From: Fibrobacter sp.
GTDB lineage: Bacteria; Fibrobacterota; Chitinivibrionia; Chitinivibrionales; Chitinispirillaceae
Length of the DNA stretch: 64,000 bases
Direction of reading: 5' to 3'
Assembly: GCA_012523595.1 (NCBI GenBank)
Contig: JAAYIG010000212.1
Location: 1 to 64,000 of the forward strand
Part shown: one piece after another, positions 7,818-16,831 of the stretch
Numbering within the stretch: position 1 is the stretch's first letter
Layout of the letters: every line of letters starts with the position of its first letter
Program-made: the position numbers and the translations under genes
The notes under the pieces: generated by a model
Seen by the model: the letters and a program-made list of their open reading frames with translations, nothing else
The model's database searches: none
What the model was told of the DNA's origin: nothing

Positions 7818-10307
7818 TTATTTTTCGCTAAATTCAAAAGCATCTGTATTGAAATTCATGCGCCTGGCAAAACTCAGCAGTTTCAGCAGCAACTCCCTGT
7901 CTTCAGTACGCACAGTGCCCCCCTCGTTTTCTTTAACCTTGAGGTAAAGGCTGCGTATGCTGCTGTTTAATATAGGATTAAAAATATCCTCCAGCTTGTG
8001 CTTATAAACAGGAATAGAGAACCGGTCCACCAGGTTAAGGAAAAACCTTATCCGATCACAGTGCTTTTCCTTCAAATTTTTAGCGAGATTGTTCAGTTCC
8101 AGGATAAGTAATTTTTCCAGAATAACAGCGGAGCCCTCCAGATTAAGCGGAATGTCGAACCTCTGAACAGTTCTTGTGAGTTCGAGAAGCTCTGCAAAAA
8201 TCGCATCCTCGTTTCCACAGGTCTCCAGTCTCGCCATCAGCCGGTTCCACTGTTCCTGATAAACAAAAGAGAGCGGAGCCTTGCAATATTCGGGAATAAG
8301 GGAGCTCAGGCCAGAGAGAAGAGCCAGTTCCTTCTCATTCTTCTTCATCCATATACTGAACCGTGCATCGGTGTCTTTGGTAATCTTATGCAGCAAAAAG
8401 CTGGTCAGCTCATGCTGCGATGAAACAAAAGTATCGGCAAATTTGTAGGATTTAGCCTCAGCATGACCCATCCAGATCTCCGGACGCAGAGATTTTTTCT
8501 CCGGCAGGCATGATGAGGGCAGAACCCAGCCGGTAATTTCTGAATTGCTCCTGTTGACAACCAGTACAGACCAGACATCGCATTCACCGTTTGATTCGTT
8601 CTCCAGCTCGATATTGTAAGCATCATAGCAGAGTGCACCATTTTTGGTTGCCAGAACCTGATCCAGTTTTGCAGCATAACCAAAAAGCTCAAACTGCATT
8701 GTTTTTTTGATACCAAGTGTCTTCTGAATCGCTGCTGAAAAAGCCATAATCTTTCCATGTTCAAAATAGGAAAGCAATTCTTTTTCAAACAGTGTTCTTC
8801 CATTGGTATTGGGCAGATTACTTGGCGCCTTCTCCAGGTCGGCAAGAAAACTTTCCAGAGCAGCCTTTCTTTCAGACTCAGGCAGGCCCAACTGAAGCGC
8901 ACGGCAGGCATAGGCAAGATTCTGTATCGATTCGATACCGCTTATGTCTGAAAAAAACCATCCGCAGGAGGTAAAGGAAAAAAGAGAGTATTTCTGAGCC
9001 TCCAGAAGCCTTCTGATCTTCAGGGTCTGCGCTCTGTCAAGCCCGGTAAATCCGCACTGTTTTTCCAGGAAACTTTTGAATTTCTTTATTGATGGTTCCC
9101 CTGAGATGGTTATGTATTTGTCTCTGACCTCCCAGGGGTCAACTTCATACTTCTCCAGTTGAGTCTGATATTCGTTATCGATTTTCTCCTGAAGTCTGGT
9201 GAGAGCATCTCTCATGGGACCGCGCCAGGTCTGTTTCCAGTGACTCTCTCCTCCCGTTTGACAACCACAGTCCCTCTTCCATCTGCCTACACCATGCGCA
9301 CAGCTCCAGGCTGTTCCTTCACCAAAGGAATCCTTAAGGTTGACCTCGTACTGCGGAGGATTCTTCTCCAGGAAATAACCGAAATTCACGGGAATCATAT
9401 CGAATTTACTGGCGACATTCTTGAAAAAATACGCCAGACACATGTCACCGAAAGGTTTATGATGACCGAAGGTCTCTCCGTCAGTGGCAATTGTTACAAC
9501 CTGATCAGTCACACTGCTTTCATCATAACATGATCTCAGCTTATTCCCCAGAATATGGGCGTCCTTAAGCAGACCGCCGAAACTGACCTCTTTGGAGAGG
9601 CCCTCATCAAAAAAGAACACATCGAGATGCCCTGGCAGCCGCTGTCCATCCCGATTCCTGGGAAAGATACGGTAAGTGCGCCTGGTGTCTATCCCGTGGC
9701 TCACAGTGGAGATCCATTGTGCGTTCTCCTGCATCGGCCTGAAACACTCCGCCTGACTTGGAGACAATATTACAAATTTGATGTTCTCCTCAATAAGGCA
9801 GTTTACCGTTTCCATGTTAATAGCGGTCTCTGCGAGCCACATCCCTTCAGGATCACGTCCGAACCGCTTCTGAAAAAAGTGTTTGGACCATCGTATCTGC
9901 GTGAGCTGGTCCCGTCGTGAGGCCAGAGGCATTATAATGTGATTGTAAACCTGGGCAATAGCGTTTCCATGCCCCCCGAATCTCCTGCAGCTTTCGGCAT
10001 CAGATTCGATGATGCGCCGGGCAGTCACGGGATGAAACTGTTCGAGCCATGAAAAGAGTGTCGGCCCAAAATTGAAACTCATGCTGAGATAATTGTTGTA
10101 GATGTCAACAATCATTCCCTTTGAGTCAAGCAGACGCGAATAGGCGTTTGGCCGGTAGCATTGATCATAGATCCGCTCATTCCAGTCATGATGAGGTGCG
10201 GCGGATGGTTGCCGCTCTATTCTGTTGATCCATGGATTTTCCCGCGGGGGCTGGTAAAAATGTCCATGTACTATCACATATTTTTTTGGTTGATCATTGC
10301 CAGTCAT
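7818..10307 (-). CDS. glycoside hydrolase family 57 / DUF3536 protein
   Basis: 829 residues. The N-terminal GH57 (beta/alpha)7 domain spans about residues 8-330. It opens with VHGHFYQPPRENPW and carries the likely nucleophile Glu160 in GMWLAETA and the likely acid/base Asp276 in ATDGETFGHH. The long C-terminal half (about 360-820) matches the DUF3536 type by its position and the TAWSCAHGVGRWKRDCGC segment. GH57 enzymes act on alpha-glucans (amylases, glucanotransferases, branching enzymes); the substrate of the DUF3536 group is not settled. There is no signal peptide, so it is cytoplasmic, probably in glycogen or maltodextrin metabolism. Its 5' end overlaps the upstream 81-residue ORF by 14 bases. 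Confidence 0.9.
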   Translation of the reverse strand: MTGNDQPKKYVIVHGHFYQPPRENPWINRIERQPSAAPHHDWNERIYDQCYRPNAYSRLLDSKGMIVDIYNNYLSMSFNFGPTLFSWLEQFHPVTARRIIESDAESCRRFGGHGNAIAQVYNHIIMPLASRRDQLTQIRWSKHFFQKRFGRDPEGMWLAETAINMETVNCLIEENIKFVILSPSQAECFRPMQENAQWISTVSHGIDTRRTYRIFPRNRDGQRLPGHLDVFFFDEGLSKEVSFGGLLKDAHILGNKLRSCYDESSVTDQVVTIATDGETFGHHKPFGDMCLAYFFKNVASKFDMIPVNFGYFLEKNPPQYEVNLKDSFGEGTAWSCAHGVGRWKRDCGCQTGGESHWKQTWRGPMRDALTRLQEKIDNEYQTQLEKYEVDPWEVRDKYITISGEPSIKKFKSFLEKQCGFTGLDRAQTLKIRRLLEAQKYSLFSFTSCGWFFSDISGIESIQNLAYACRALQLGLPESERKAALESFLADLEKAPSNLPNTNGRTLFEKELLSYFEHGKIMAFSAAIQKTLGIKKTMQFELFGYAAKLDQVLATKNGALCYDAYNIELENESNGECDVWSVLVVNRSNSEITGWVLPSSCLPEKKSLRPEIWMGHAEAKSYKFADTFVSSQHELTSFLLHKITKDTDARFSIWMKKNEKELALLSGLSSLIPEYCKAPLSFVYQEQWNRLMARLETCGNEDAIFAELLELTRTVQRFDIPLNLEGSAVILEKLLILELNNLAKNLKEKHCDRIRFFLNLVDRFSIPVYKHKLEDIFNPILNSSIRSLYLKVKENEGGTVRTEDRELLLKLLSFARRMNFNTDAFEFSEK

Positions 10308-10539
10308 ATTTTCTTCCGTCCGGGTATGTCACACTTCTGTTTTCCAGGCGGGTTTTGAGTATCCCGATCCCCTGTTCTATTATATCGTTCCTGGTATCAT
10401 GAAAATTGTCGAACCACTTCTCTACCTCATCATTTATTCTCGTATAACACTTATCTCCTATCCTCTTGTCTCCAATCTGAATTTCCAGTGTGCTTTTCTG
10501 GCCATCGATAAGAACATTCCTGATCCATCTGATGCTCAT
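10294..10539 (-). CDS. small conserved-looking protein, unknown function
   Basis: 81 residues starting at ATG, with AAAGGA about 6 bases upstream. It is mixed charged, with segments LEIQIGDKRIGDKC and EVEKWFDNFHDTRNDIIEQG. No membrane span, signal peptide or known domain was seen. It sits 25 bases after the TPR-like lipoprotein and overlaps the GH57 start by 14 bases, so it is likely translated in the same transcript. It could assist the GH57 enzyme, but this rests only on position. Confidence 0.55.
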   Translation of the reverse strand: MSIRWIRNVLIDGQKSTLEIQIGDKRIGDKCYTRINDEVEKWFDNFHDTRNDIIEQGIGILKTRLENRSVTYPDGRKYDWQ

Positions 10540-10564
10540 GAGAAATCCTTTGAAACTGTTCCGA

Positions 10565-12178
10565 TTACATTTTCGAGTTGATTTCAGAAAGGAAAATGCG
10601 TGCTTTACCGGAAAAAATATCGCCTGGGAACTCCATGACTATCCGCTTCATTATTCCCATGGCACTGTCTGTTTCACCTGTGCGGAATAATGCTTCTCCT
10701 TTATAATAGAGAAATTCCGGAGTAGGTTTGGACTCTTTCCAGGTTGAAAGCAGGCTTAAAGCAGCCCTGTTTTCCCCTCTGTCGATCAAAGCCCCCGCAA
10801 GATGAAGAATAAGATGTCCCTTGAGATCATCGGACACTTTCGCTTCTGCTAAAACTCCTGTTGCCTGCTGAGGTTTGCCGATGTAGATATTATATTCGAT
10901 TTCTGCCCACGTATCAAGTGCTACAGTGGATTTGGCCAATCTCTGCATGCGGTACTTATATGAAAGCAGTTCCCCGGCATTATCCCATGAAGGCACGATT
11001 TTGACTTTTTTCAGGTATTCCAGAAACTCATCCATCCTGCGGCTGAAAAGAAGTGTCCGGATTTTCCACAATACGGTCAGTTTCTCCGATTTGTTTAAAA
11101 AAGTCGAACTTTTGACTGCATCTGCGGCCTTTTCCCGCTCACCTGTAAACAAATACTGCCTCAGGATAAGTGTGTCCCGTCCCAGAGATCTTGGAAGCGA
11201 ATCGATAAGTGCTGACGCCTTGTTGAATTGTCCTGCATTCTGATAGAGAATCACGGCTTCGGCAATGGAATTATCGGTTCTGTATCCGGTACGTTCGATC
11301 CAGGTAATCGCCGAATCATCAGCACCTGTTTCCCGGAAAGAGCGATAAATGATTGTGGCAGCTTCTTTGTTCGGTTTTATTTCATAAAACTTCTTCGCTG
11401 CCTTTATAGCCTCCCTGTATTTTCGTCTTGAAAACCTGTTCTTTGCAGCATCGAGGAGCTTCTCTTGTATAGATGGCAAACGAGAGAGACTGAGTATTTC
11501 AATCTCCAGATCATAAAAACCAAGCCTCGAACAAGCATCAGCTGTCCAGGAAATGATCGTTGCGGAATCCGATCCCGGTTTGGCCAGACCGCAACTGAGA
11601 AATCCTTTAATGGCGCTGTCGGCTGCTGATGGCGACATCTCATCCAGAAAACCATTAAACTGGTTTAAAGCTACTGATGTCAGCCTCGGTTCAGCATCAA
11701 TAAACCGGCAGACAAGACCTGGAATTCTCTTGAAATCACCAATTACGCTCTTCACCTTTGCCCACCTGAGCAGATCATGAGAATCGAGCTTACCCTCACT
11801 TTCAAAAACAGTGAAAATCCGGTCTGCCTCTTCCTGCTTTCCGGAATTTACAAGCGAAACAAAGACTTCATAGGGTGTACCGTTGCTTTTCTCCCAGATT
11901 CTGATGATTTCCTGCCAGTGGCGGGCATGACTCCTCAGTTTGCTCTTGTAACAATTCACCAGTGCCTCATTACTCAAATGATTTTTCGCAGACCACTTTT
12001 TTAAGAACGCCAGAACGGAATCACTGGAAGAAACCCCCTCAAGTAAACGGCAAAGACAAGTGTCTGCAGGCTCAGATCCAGGAAGGCATGCTGACCCATT
12101 CTTATCAGCAGCCCGGGAACAGGCAGCAGCAAAAAGGATTGTGAAGAAAATTGGAAGGTATAAAAATCTGAATTTCAC
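10565..12178 (-). CDS. TPR-like repeat lipoprotein
   Basis: About 537 residues from a GTG at 12178; an in-frame TTG at 12217 would add 13 residues that fit a signal peptide poorly. The start MKFRFLYLPIFFTILFAAAC is a lipoprotein signal with lipobox AAAC. The body is almost wholly helical with repeated short helix pairs, ending in a TPR unit (YYKGEALFRTGETDSAMGIM) followed by FPGDIFSGKARIFL, reminiscent of BamD/YbgF-type repeats. The gene starts just downstream of, or overlapping, the second Omp85 gene and is probably co-translated with it. It may be a periplasmic partner of that Omp85 protein; this is inference. Confidence 0.75.
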   Translation of the reverse strand: MKFRFLYLPIFFTILFAAACSRAADKNGSACLPGSEPADTCLCRLLEGVSSSDSVLAFLKKWSAKNHLSNEALVNCYKSKLRSHARHWQEIIRIWEKSNGTPYEVFVSLVNSGKQEEADRIFTVFESEGKLDSHDLLRWAKVKSVIGDFKRIPGLVCRFIDAEPRLTSVALNQFNGFLDEMSPSAADSAIKGFLSCGLAKPGSDSATIISWTADACSRLGFYDLEIEILSLSRLPSIQEKLLDAAKNRFSRRKYREAIKAAKKFYEIKPNKEAATIIYRSFRETGADDSAITWIERTGYRTDNSIAEAVILYQNAGQFNKASALIDSLPRSLGRDTLILRQYLFTGEREKAADAVKSSTFLNKSEKLTVLWKIRTLLFSRRMDEFLEYLKKVKIVPSWDNAGELLSYKYRMQRLAKSTVALDTWAEIEYNIYIGKPQQATGVLAEAKVSDDLKGHLILHLAGALIDRGENRAALSLLSTWKESKPTPEFLYYKGEALFRTGETDSAMGIMKRIVMEFPGDIFSGKARIFLSEINSKM

Positions 12179-12188
12179 TTTCGACCCG

Positions 12189-13877
12189 TCAAAACCCGGA
12201 TTGGATTTTTCCTGCAACTTCAGCGAGTGTGTTTTTTATTCGGAAATGGATACGCCCCATCCCGCGCTTTTCCCTGTAATTGCGCGCCCAACCAATCTCC
12301 ATGCTCCCCAGTTTTGACGGGAGGCGCACCCCCAGGCCGTATCCAAGCAGGAAACTGTGGTCATAGCGCAAACCGACTTCCTGCTTGAAGCCAGCTCCTC
12401 CATCAGTGAAAATAAATACAGATCCGGTTTTTATGAAATATAGAAGATATTCAAGTTGCCCATATACAACGGTTCTGAAAGGGAACTCGTTCTCAGCATA
12501 TCCCCGGATTGAATTTGCTCCACCCACTCTGTACATCTCTGCAGGCACAAGCTCTTTTTCCGCGGTGATAATATGCTTTGATACAAGCCTTGTGACCACA
12601 GCCTGATTTCTGAACAACGGCAAGTGAATCCCGCCGGAAAAATCAAAATGAGACCGGGTGTATCGCTTGCTTTTTTTCGCCATCCCGCTTCCGGTTTCGA
12701 TTAGAATCTCGCTTGAAAACTGTCCAGCCCTGTTTTCTTCGGGAATGCGATACAGAATCAGGTCAGCACCGTAAAAAGTACCATAATCGCCAATAGTGTC
12801 CTGTGAAGGGGTGGTTTCATTGACATTAAAACCTATCCCTGCCCGCCACATCGGTCCTGCCTCACCAACCAGCCTGAGTTTTGCGAAGACATACCCATAT
12901 TGTTTCTGGATAACCTCCATACCCCCGCCGGCACTGACTGTCAGAGGCAGATTAAAGATCCACGGCTTTGACATGTGAAACTGAAGCCGCTGCTGGGTTC
13001 TATCACCTGCATACTCAAACTGTACAGATTCGCCACTATGAAACAGATTCAGGAAAGAAAAAAGCAGGTTTCCCTGTATCTGGGGTTTACCCTCAGTACT
13101 TTCCACCCCGATTGCCCCATCCAGCCCCAGACCGGACCTATCCACAATTTCCATCGGGACAGAAACTCTCTGGGCAGTATCCACTGGCTGTCCGGGGTTT
13201 GTCAGTACCGCCGGAGGCCCGGGAATCACATCGGCAATGTAGGATCTTGACCTGAGCCGTCTCTGTGATTCTTTCACCATTTCCATATCGAATACTTCAC
13301 CCTCCCGGATCGTGATATCGTTCAGGAGCAGCTTTTTACTCGTCGAGTATTTACCGATAAGTTCTGGTGAAGAGAACCGGTATTTCTGATCGGCTTCAAT
13401 GGTGAATTTGACAGAAATGGAGTCCCTCATTTCGGAACTGATCAGTTCTACCGCAACTGTTGCGAAAGGATAACCGGTGCGAGCCATGCAGTCGATTATA
13501 TGTGCAGCCCGCTGATTGATCTTTCCGGCATCGTATAGAGCAGGAAGATCCATGGGTAAAAGTCCTTTGATAGAATCGGCCGGAAATCCGGAGATCGATT
13601 CCAATACCATTAAGCTTCGTGGGCCGGGGCAGATTCTCACCGAATTGGAAAGGGTATCCCATTGCTGGTTGAAGAAACCAAGAGAATCAAACAGGTTCCG
13701 GACCTGTACCGGTTTAGAAAACCGCTTTAACTGGAGGCAGTCAATGCTCTTATTCTTTGATTTGCATTCAGAAAGGGTGGAGTTACTTAACAGGAAGGAG
13801 ATACATTCATTTGATGGTTTACCTGAAATTAGAACCGGAAAAATAAAAAGCAAGAAAATTGAAAGATAGACCCGCAT
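12189..13877 (-). CDS. second Omp85-family outer-membrane protein
   Basis: 562 residues. A signal peptide (residues 1-19) is followed by POTRA-like segments: residues about 90-170 (INQRAAHIIDCMARTGYPFA) and 170-235, with ITIREGEVFDMEMV resembling the classic POTRA start. The beta-barrel runs from about 255 to the end. The Omp85 hallmark appears as GGANSIRGYAENEF and a terminal strand ends GKIQSGF. The POTRA set is short, so it is likely a TamA-like or other specialised Omp85 rather than BamA. It is followed by the TPR-like lipoprotein. Strong divergence from the Omp85 at 4918-6696 suggests a different role. Confidence 0.85.
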   Translation of the reverse strand: MRVYLSIFLLFIFPVLISGKPSNECISFLLSNSTLSECKSKNKSIDCLQLKRFSKPVQVRNLFDSLGFFNQQWDTLSNSVRICPGPRSLMVLESISGFPADSIKGLLPMDLPALYDAGKINQRAAHIIDCMARTGYPFATVAVELISSEMRDSISVKFTIEADQKYRFSSPELIGKYSTSKKLLLNDITIREGEVFDMEMVKESQRRLRSRSYIADVIPGPPAVLTNPGQPVDTAQRVSVPMEIVDRSGLGLDGAIGVESTEGKPQIQGNLLFSFLNLFHSGESVQFEYAGDRTQQRLQFHMSKPWIFNLPLTVSAGGGMEVIQKQYGYVFAKLRLVGEAGPMWRAGIGFNVNETTPSQDTIGDYGTFYGADLILYRIPEENRAGQFSSEILIETGSGMAKKSKRYTRSHFDFSGGIHLPLFRNQAVVTRLVSKHIITAEKELVPAEMYRVGGANSIRGYAENEFPFRTVVYGQLEYLLYFIKTGSVFIFTDGGAGFKQEVGLRYDHSFLLGYGLGVRLPSKLGSMEIGWARNYREKRGMGRIHFRIKNTLAEVAGKIQSGF

Positions 13878-13917
13878 TTCATGTAGACTTTTTTATTTCC
13901 GGTTATTTTCAGGGTTT

Positions 13918-13948
13918 GGTTCCCGACGGCATAGTTGTGCCGGGAACC
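13918..13948 (-). terminator. hairpin downstream of the DksA-like gene
   Basis: GGTTCCC (13918-13924) pairs with GGGAACC (13942-13948), and the inner GGCA/TGCC can extend the stem with a small bulge. It begins 28 bases beyond the dksA-like stop and before the second Omp85 gene. There is no strong U-tract on either side, so it may be a transcript-end stabiliser rather than a classic terminator. Confidence 0.45.
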
Positions 13949-13975
13949 TGAAGAACAGATGGGGGGAGGTAGTGC

Positions 13976-14374
13976 CTACACGCCCTGCCGTCTACGTTTC
14001 TCCATGATCTCTTTACCTTTCACGGAGTATTTGGCGACCGGTACTTCTTCCAGACGTTCAACCGGTATCAGTTCACCGGTTACCTTGCACACCCCATAGC
14101 TTCCCTCGTCGATCCTCTGAAGAGCCTCATCGATCTGCTCCAGATACTTCTGCTGACGCTCGGCAAGCCCCATAGAGAATTCTCTCCCGTAAGACAAAGA
14201 TGCCACATCTCCCAGATGATAACTGTAGCGGGAGATTTCTCCGGCAGAATCAGAAATGGACTGCTTGAGATTGCTCTGCTGCAATTCATCCATCCCCTCA
14301 AGGACTTTCTGCTTTTCAGAAAGAAGTTTTTCCTTGAAATAATCCAATTGCTTTTTGGTCAGCTTCTTTGCCAT
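13976..14374 (-). CDS. DksA/TraR-family RNA polymerase-binding protein, incomplete zinc finger
   Basis: 132 residues. An N-terminal coiled-coil pair (about residues 3-95) is followed by the family's globular region with EALQRIDEGSYGVC and TGELIPVERLEEVPVAKYS. DksA proteins bind the RNA polymerase secondary channel and adjust initiation with ppGpp. The usual four zinc ligands are reduced to one Cys: positions normally holding the second CxxC are YSVKGK. Cys-poor DksA relatives are known to fold without zinc. The ribosome binding site GGAGGG lies 6 bases before the ATG, and a good sigma-70 promoter lies upstream. Confidence 0.85.
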   Translation of the reverse strand: MAKKLTKKQLDYFKEKLLSEKQKVLEGMDELQQSNLKQSISDSAGEISRYSYHLGDVASLSYGREFSMGLAERQQKYLEQIDEALQRIDEGSYGVCKVTGELIPVERLEEVPVAKYSVKGKEIMEKRRRQGV

Positions 14375-14484
14375 TTGTTCCCTCCATCCAGCTCAGTAAG
14401 AAATTACCAAAAAATAGATTAGGTGATTCCGACATTCAACATTAGTGAAAAACCTGCGCCATTTAGATTGGCTTTGTTTAGGTA

Positions 14485-14513
14485 ATAATACCATTTGAAC
14501 AAAATTTTTACAA
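14485..14513 (-). promoter_or_regulatory. sigma-70 promoter of the dksA-like gene
   Basis: The reverse strand reads TTGTAA (14513-14508), a 17-base spacer, and TATTAT (14490-14485), about 110 bases before the gene start. The remaining gene-free stretch 14375-14680 also holds a 9-bp inverted repeat (TTTTTCAGT at 14617 with ACTGAAAAA at 14641) just ahead of thiC. No thiamine pyrophosphate riboswitch was seen there. Confidence 0.6.
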
Positions 14514-14680
14514 GGATATGGCCGGTTCTGGTTTAAATTGCATAAGCTGTGCCACATTTTTATCGCAGAATGTCCATCACAGATCTATTTTATTATCTTT
14601 TCAGAGACACACACACTTTTTCAGTATTTTCTTCTTTGACACTGAAAAAAATCTCATTAATACTGAAGTGGAGCAGATGA

Positions 14681-15961
14681 GTGACTAGAGTACAACAGGC
14701 AAAAGCCGGGATTATTACAGATGAAATCAAAAGGGCATCAACTCTTGAGGGTATCAATCCGGAGAAGCTCTGCAGCCTTATAGCAGACGGAACAGTTGTC
14801 CTTGTTAAAAACCGGCTTCGATCAATAGAACCGCTGCTTATCGGTCCACCTACCCGTATAAAAATCAACGCAAATATCGGCACCTCCTCCTCTCATGCAA
14901 GAATCGAAGATGAGATAGAAAAGATGAAGGTGGCGATTCATCATGGTGCGGATGCGATAATGGATCTCTCCACATCCGGTGACCTCGCAGCCATCAGAAC
15001 CGAAATAATGAAGGAGAGCTCTGTTGCGGTTGGCACAGTACCACTCTATGAGATGGCGATGAGAGCCAGGGAAAACGGCAAATCGGTGCTGGAGATCACT
15101 GCTGATGATATGTTCGCAGTTATCGAGGAACATTGCAAGCAGGGTATCGATTTCCTCACACTCCACTGCGGGGTCAACATGCAAACTGTTTCCCGCTTCA
15201 AGGAGGTAAAAAGACTTGCCGGAGCCACAAGCAGGGGCGGAACCATAATAATGGAATGGATCCACTGCAACGGAAAGGAAAATCCTCTTTACGAACAATA
15301 CGACAGGCTTCTTGACCTGCTTGCAGAGTACGATGTGGCAGTCAGCCTGGGTGACGGCTTCCGGCCCGGCGCTCTATATGATGCCACAGACCGGGTTCAG
15401 ATCGAGGAACTGATCGTTCTTGGTGATCTTGTCAAAAGGGCCAGAGAAAGAAATGTCGGAGTGTTCGTTGAAGGTCCTGGCCATGTACCCCTCAATCAGG
15501 TAGCAGCCAACATTCAGATCGAGAAAACACTGTGTGAAAACGCACCATTCTACGTGCTTGGCCCTCTTGTGACCGATATATCCCCGGGATACGACCACAT
15601 CTCTGCCGCAATAGGCGGTGCAGTTGCCGGGATGGCAGGGGCTGATTTCCTGTGCTATGTCACACCTGCCGAGCACCTTCGTCTCCCATCACTGGATGAT
15701 GTGCGGGAAGGCGTTATAGCATCGAAAATTGCCGCTCACGCTGCAGATATAGCAAGGGGAAATCCCCACGCAATAGAATGGGACAACTCCATCTCCAGAG
15801 CAAAGGTGGATCTTGACTGGGAACGGATGCTCTCACTCTGTGTAGATCCGGAAAAAGCCCGAATCTACCGACAATCTCTCCCACCCTCAGATGATTCTTC
15901 TCTCTGCAGCATGTGTGGAGAGTTCTGCGCCATCAGGCGCTCAAAAACCATAACATCATAA
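14681..15961 (+). CDS. thiC: phosphomethylpyrimidine synthase ThiC
   Basis: 426 residues from a GTG with GGAG 8 bases upstream. ThiC converts aminoimidazole ribotide to HMP phosphate for thiamine, using a 4Fe-4S cluster and SAM. The C-terminal cluster motif is CSMCGEFC (CxxCxxxxC type, last 20 residues). Other hallmarks are INANIGTSS, LHCGVN, EGPGHVPL, LGPLVTDI and GYDHISAAIGGA. The length is that of the short form common in anaerobes. The paralogue BzaF (hydroxybenzimidazole synthase) is close in sequence and cannot be fully excluded, as no other thiamine or cobamide gene is near. prmA follows by 11 bases. Confidence 0.9.
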   Translation: MTRVQQAKAGIITDEIKRASTLEGINPEKLCSLIADGTVVLVKNRLRSIEPLLIGPPTRIKINANIGTSSSHARIEDEIEKMKVAIHHGADAIMDLSTSGDLAAIRTEIMKESSVAVGTVPLYEMAMRARENGKSVLEITADDMFAVIEEHCKQGIDFLTLHCGVNMQTVSRFKEVKRLAGATSRGGTIIMEWIHCNGKENPLYEQYDRLLDLLAEYDVAVSLGDGFRPGALYDATDRVQIEELIVLGDLVKRARERNVGVFVEGPGHVPLNQVAANIQIEKTLCENAPFYVLGPLVTDISPGYDHISAAIGGAVAGMAGADFLCYVTPAEHLRLPSLDDVREGVIASKIAAHAADIARGNPHAIEWDNSISRAKVDLDWERMLSLCVDPEKARIYRQSLPPSDDSSLCSMCGEFCAIRRSKTITS

Positions 15962-15972
15962 GGGAGATTCTT

Positions 15973-16815
15973 TTGTCATACTTCTCCGTTAGCGGCACGA
16001 TCCCTGAGGAGGAACTCGACACTCTCCAAGGCTACTGGTACTCCATCGGGGTACTGGGAAGCGAGGAGAGAGTTGTCTCCGAAGGTATACAGGTAACGGC
16101 CTACTTTAATGACAGGGAAGCTGCTCAGGTTGCTTTTGATGACCTCAAGAGACGCTCCCGGTTGCAGAATACAAGTTTAAAGGAAGTAAAAAACCAGGAC
16201 TGGAACAGAAAATGGCGGGAATCGATGCAGCCGGCCCTTTTGGCTCCAGGTGTATGGGTCTCTCCTCTCTGGCTGCCGCCCTCAGCGGAAAAAACTGATA
16301 CCTGGATCAAGATTGAACCCAAAATGGCTTTTGGAACAGGCCATCATGAAACCACCCGTCTGGCCAGCCGCGCCCTTCTATCCCGTAAAGAGTGGCTTAA
16401 AGGGAAAGTGCTGCTTGATATCGGGACTGGATCCGGAATCCTCTGCTTTGTAGCTGATCTCTGTGGTTCATCAAAAGCTCTCGGAATTGAAATCGATAAA
16501 GACTGCCTGGAAAACCTTTCTGAAAACCGTTCTCTTAATCCCCCCAACGGAAAAATCGGTTTCCTCATCGGAACACTTGACTGCATCCGTCCACAAAAAA
16601 TTTTCGACATTGTCATTATGAATATGCTTATAAGTGAGTCAAAACCTCTGCTCCCCGCAGTGTCAGAGTTGCTCAGGGATGGAGGAATGATGATCTGGTC
16701 GGGAATTCTGAAGGAAGAGAGAGAGGAAGCAATCGAAGAGGCGCTCCGTATAGGATGCAGACTAGCTGGAGATGAGTCGGAGAACGAGTGGTGGTGCGGA
16801 ATATTCTTAAAGTGA
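15973..16815 (+). CDS. prmA: ribosomal protein L11 methyltransferase
   Basis: About 280 residues from TTG at 15973, chosen because AGGGAG sits at good spacing and the frame upstream lies inside thiC. SAM-dependent methyltransferase fold: KMAFGTGHHETTRL and motif I LDIGTGSGIL, with IMNMLI at the catalytic-strand position (family NxL/NILA). PrmA trimethylates ribosomal protein L11. The N-terminal domain (about residues 1-95) is the L11-recognition ferredoxin-like part. It lies between thiC and the PRPP synthetase-like gene in one transcription unit. Confidence 0.88.
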   Translation: MSYFSVSGTIPEEELDTLQGYWYSIGVLGSEERVVSEGIQVTAYFNDREAAQVAFDDLKRRSRLQNTSLKEVKNQDWNRKWRESMQPALLAPGVWVSPLWLPPSAEKTDTWIKIEPKMAFGTGHHETTRLASRALLSRKEWLKGKVLLDIGTGSGILCFVADLCGSSKALGIEIDKDCLENLSENRSLNPPNGKIGFLIGTLDCIRPQKIFDIVIMNMLISESKPLLPAVSELLRDGGMMIWSGILKEEREEAIEEALRIGCRLAGDESENEWWCGIFLK

Positions 16816-16831
16816 AAGTAAAGAGAGTGAA

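Noticed and set aside
14375-14680. TPP riboswitch ahead of thiC
   Set aside because: The conserved CTGAGA and ACCTGATCTGG-type blocks were not found on the coding strand.
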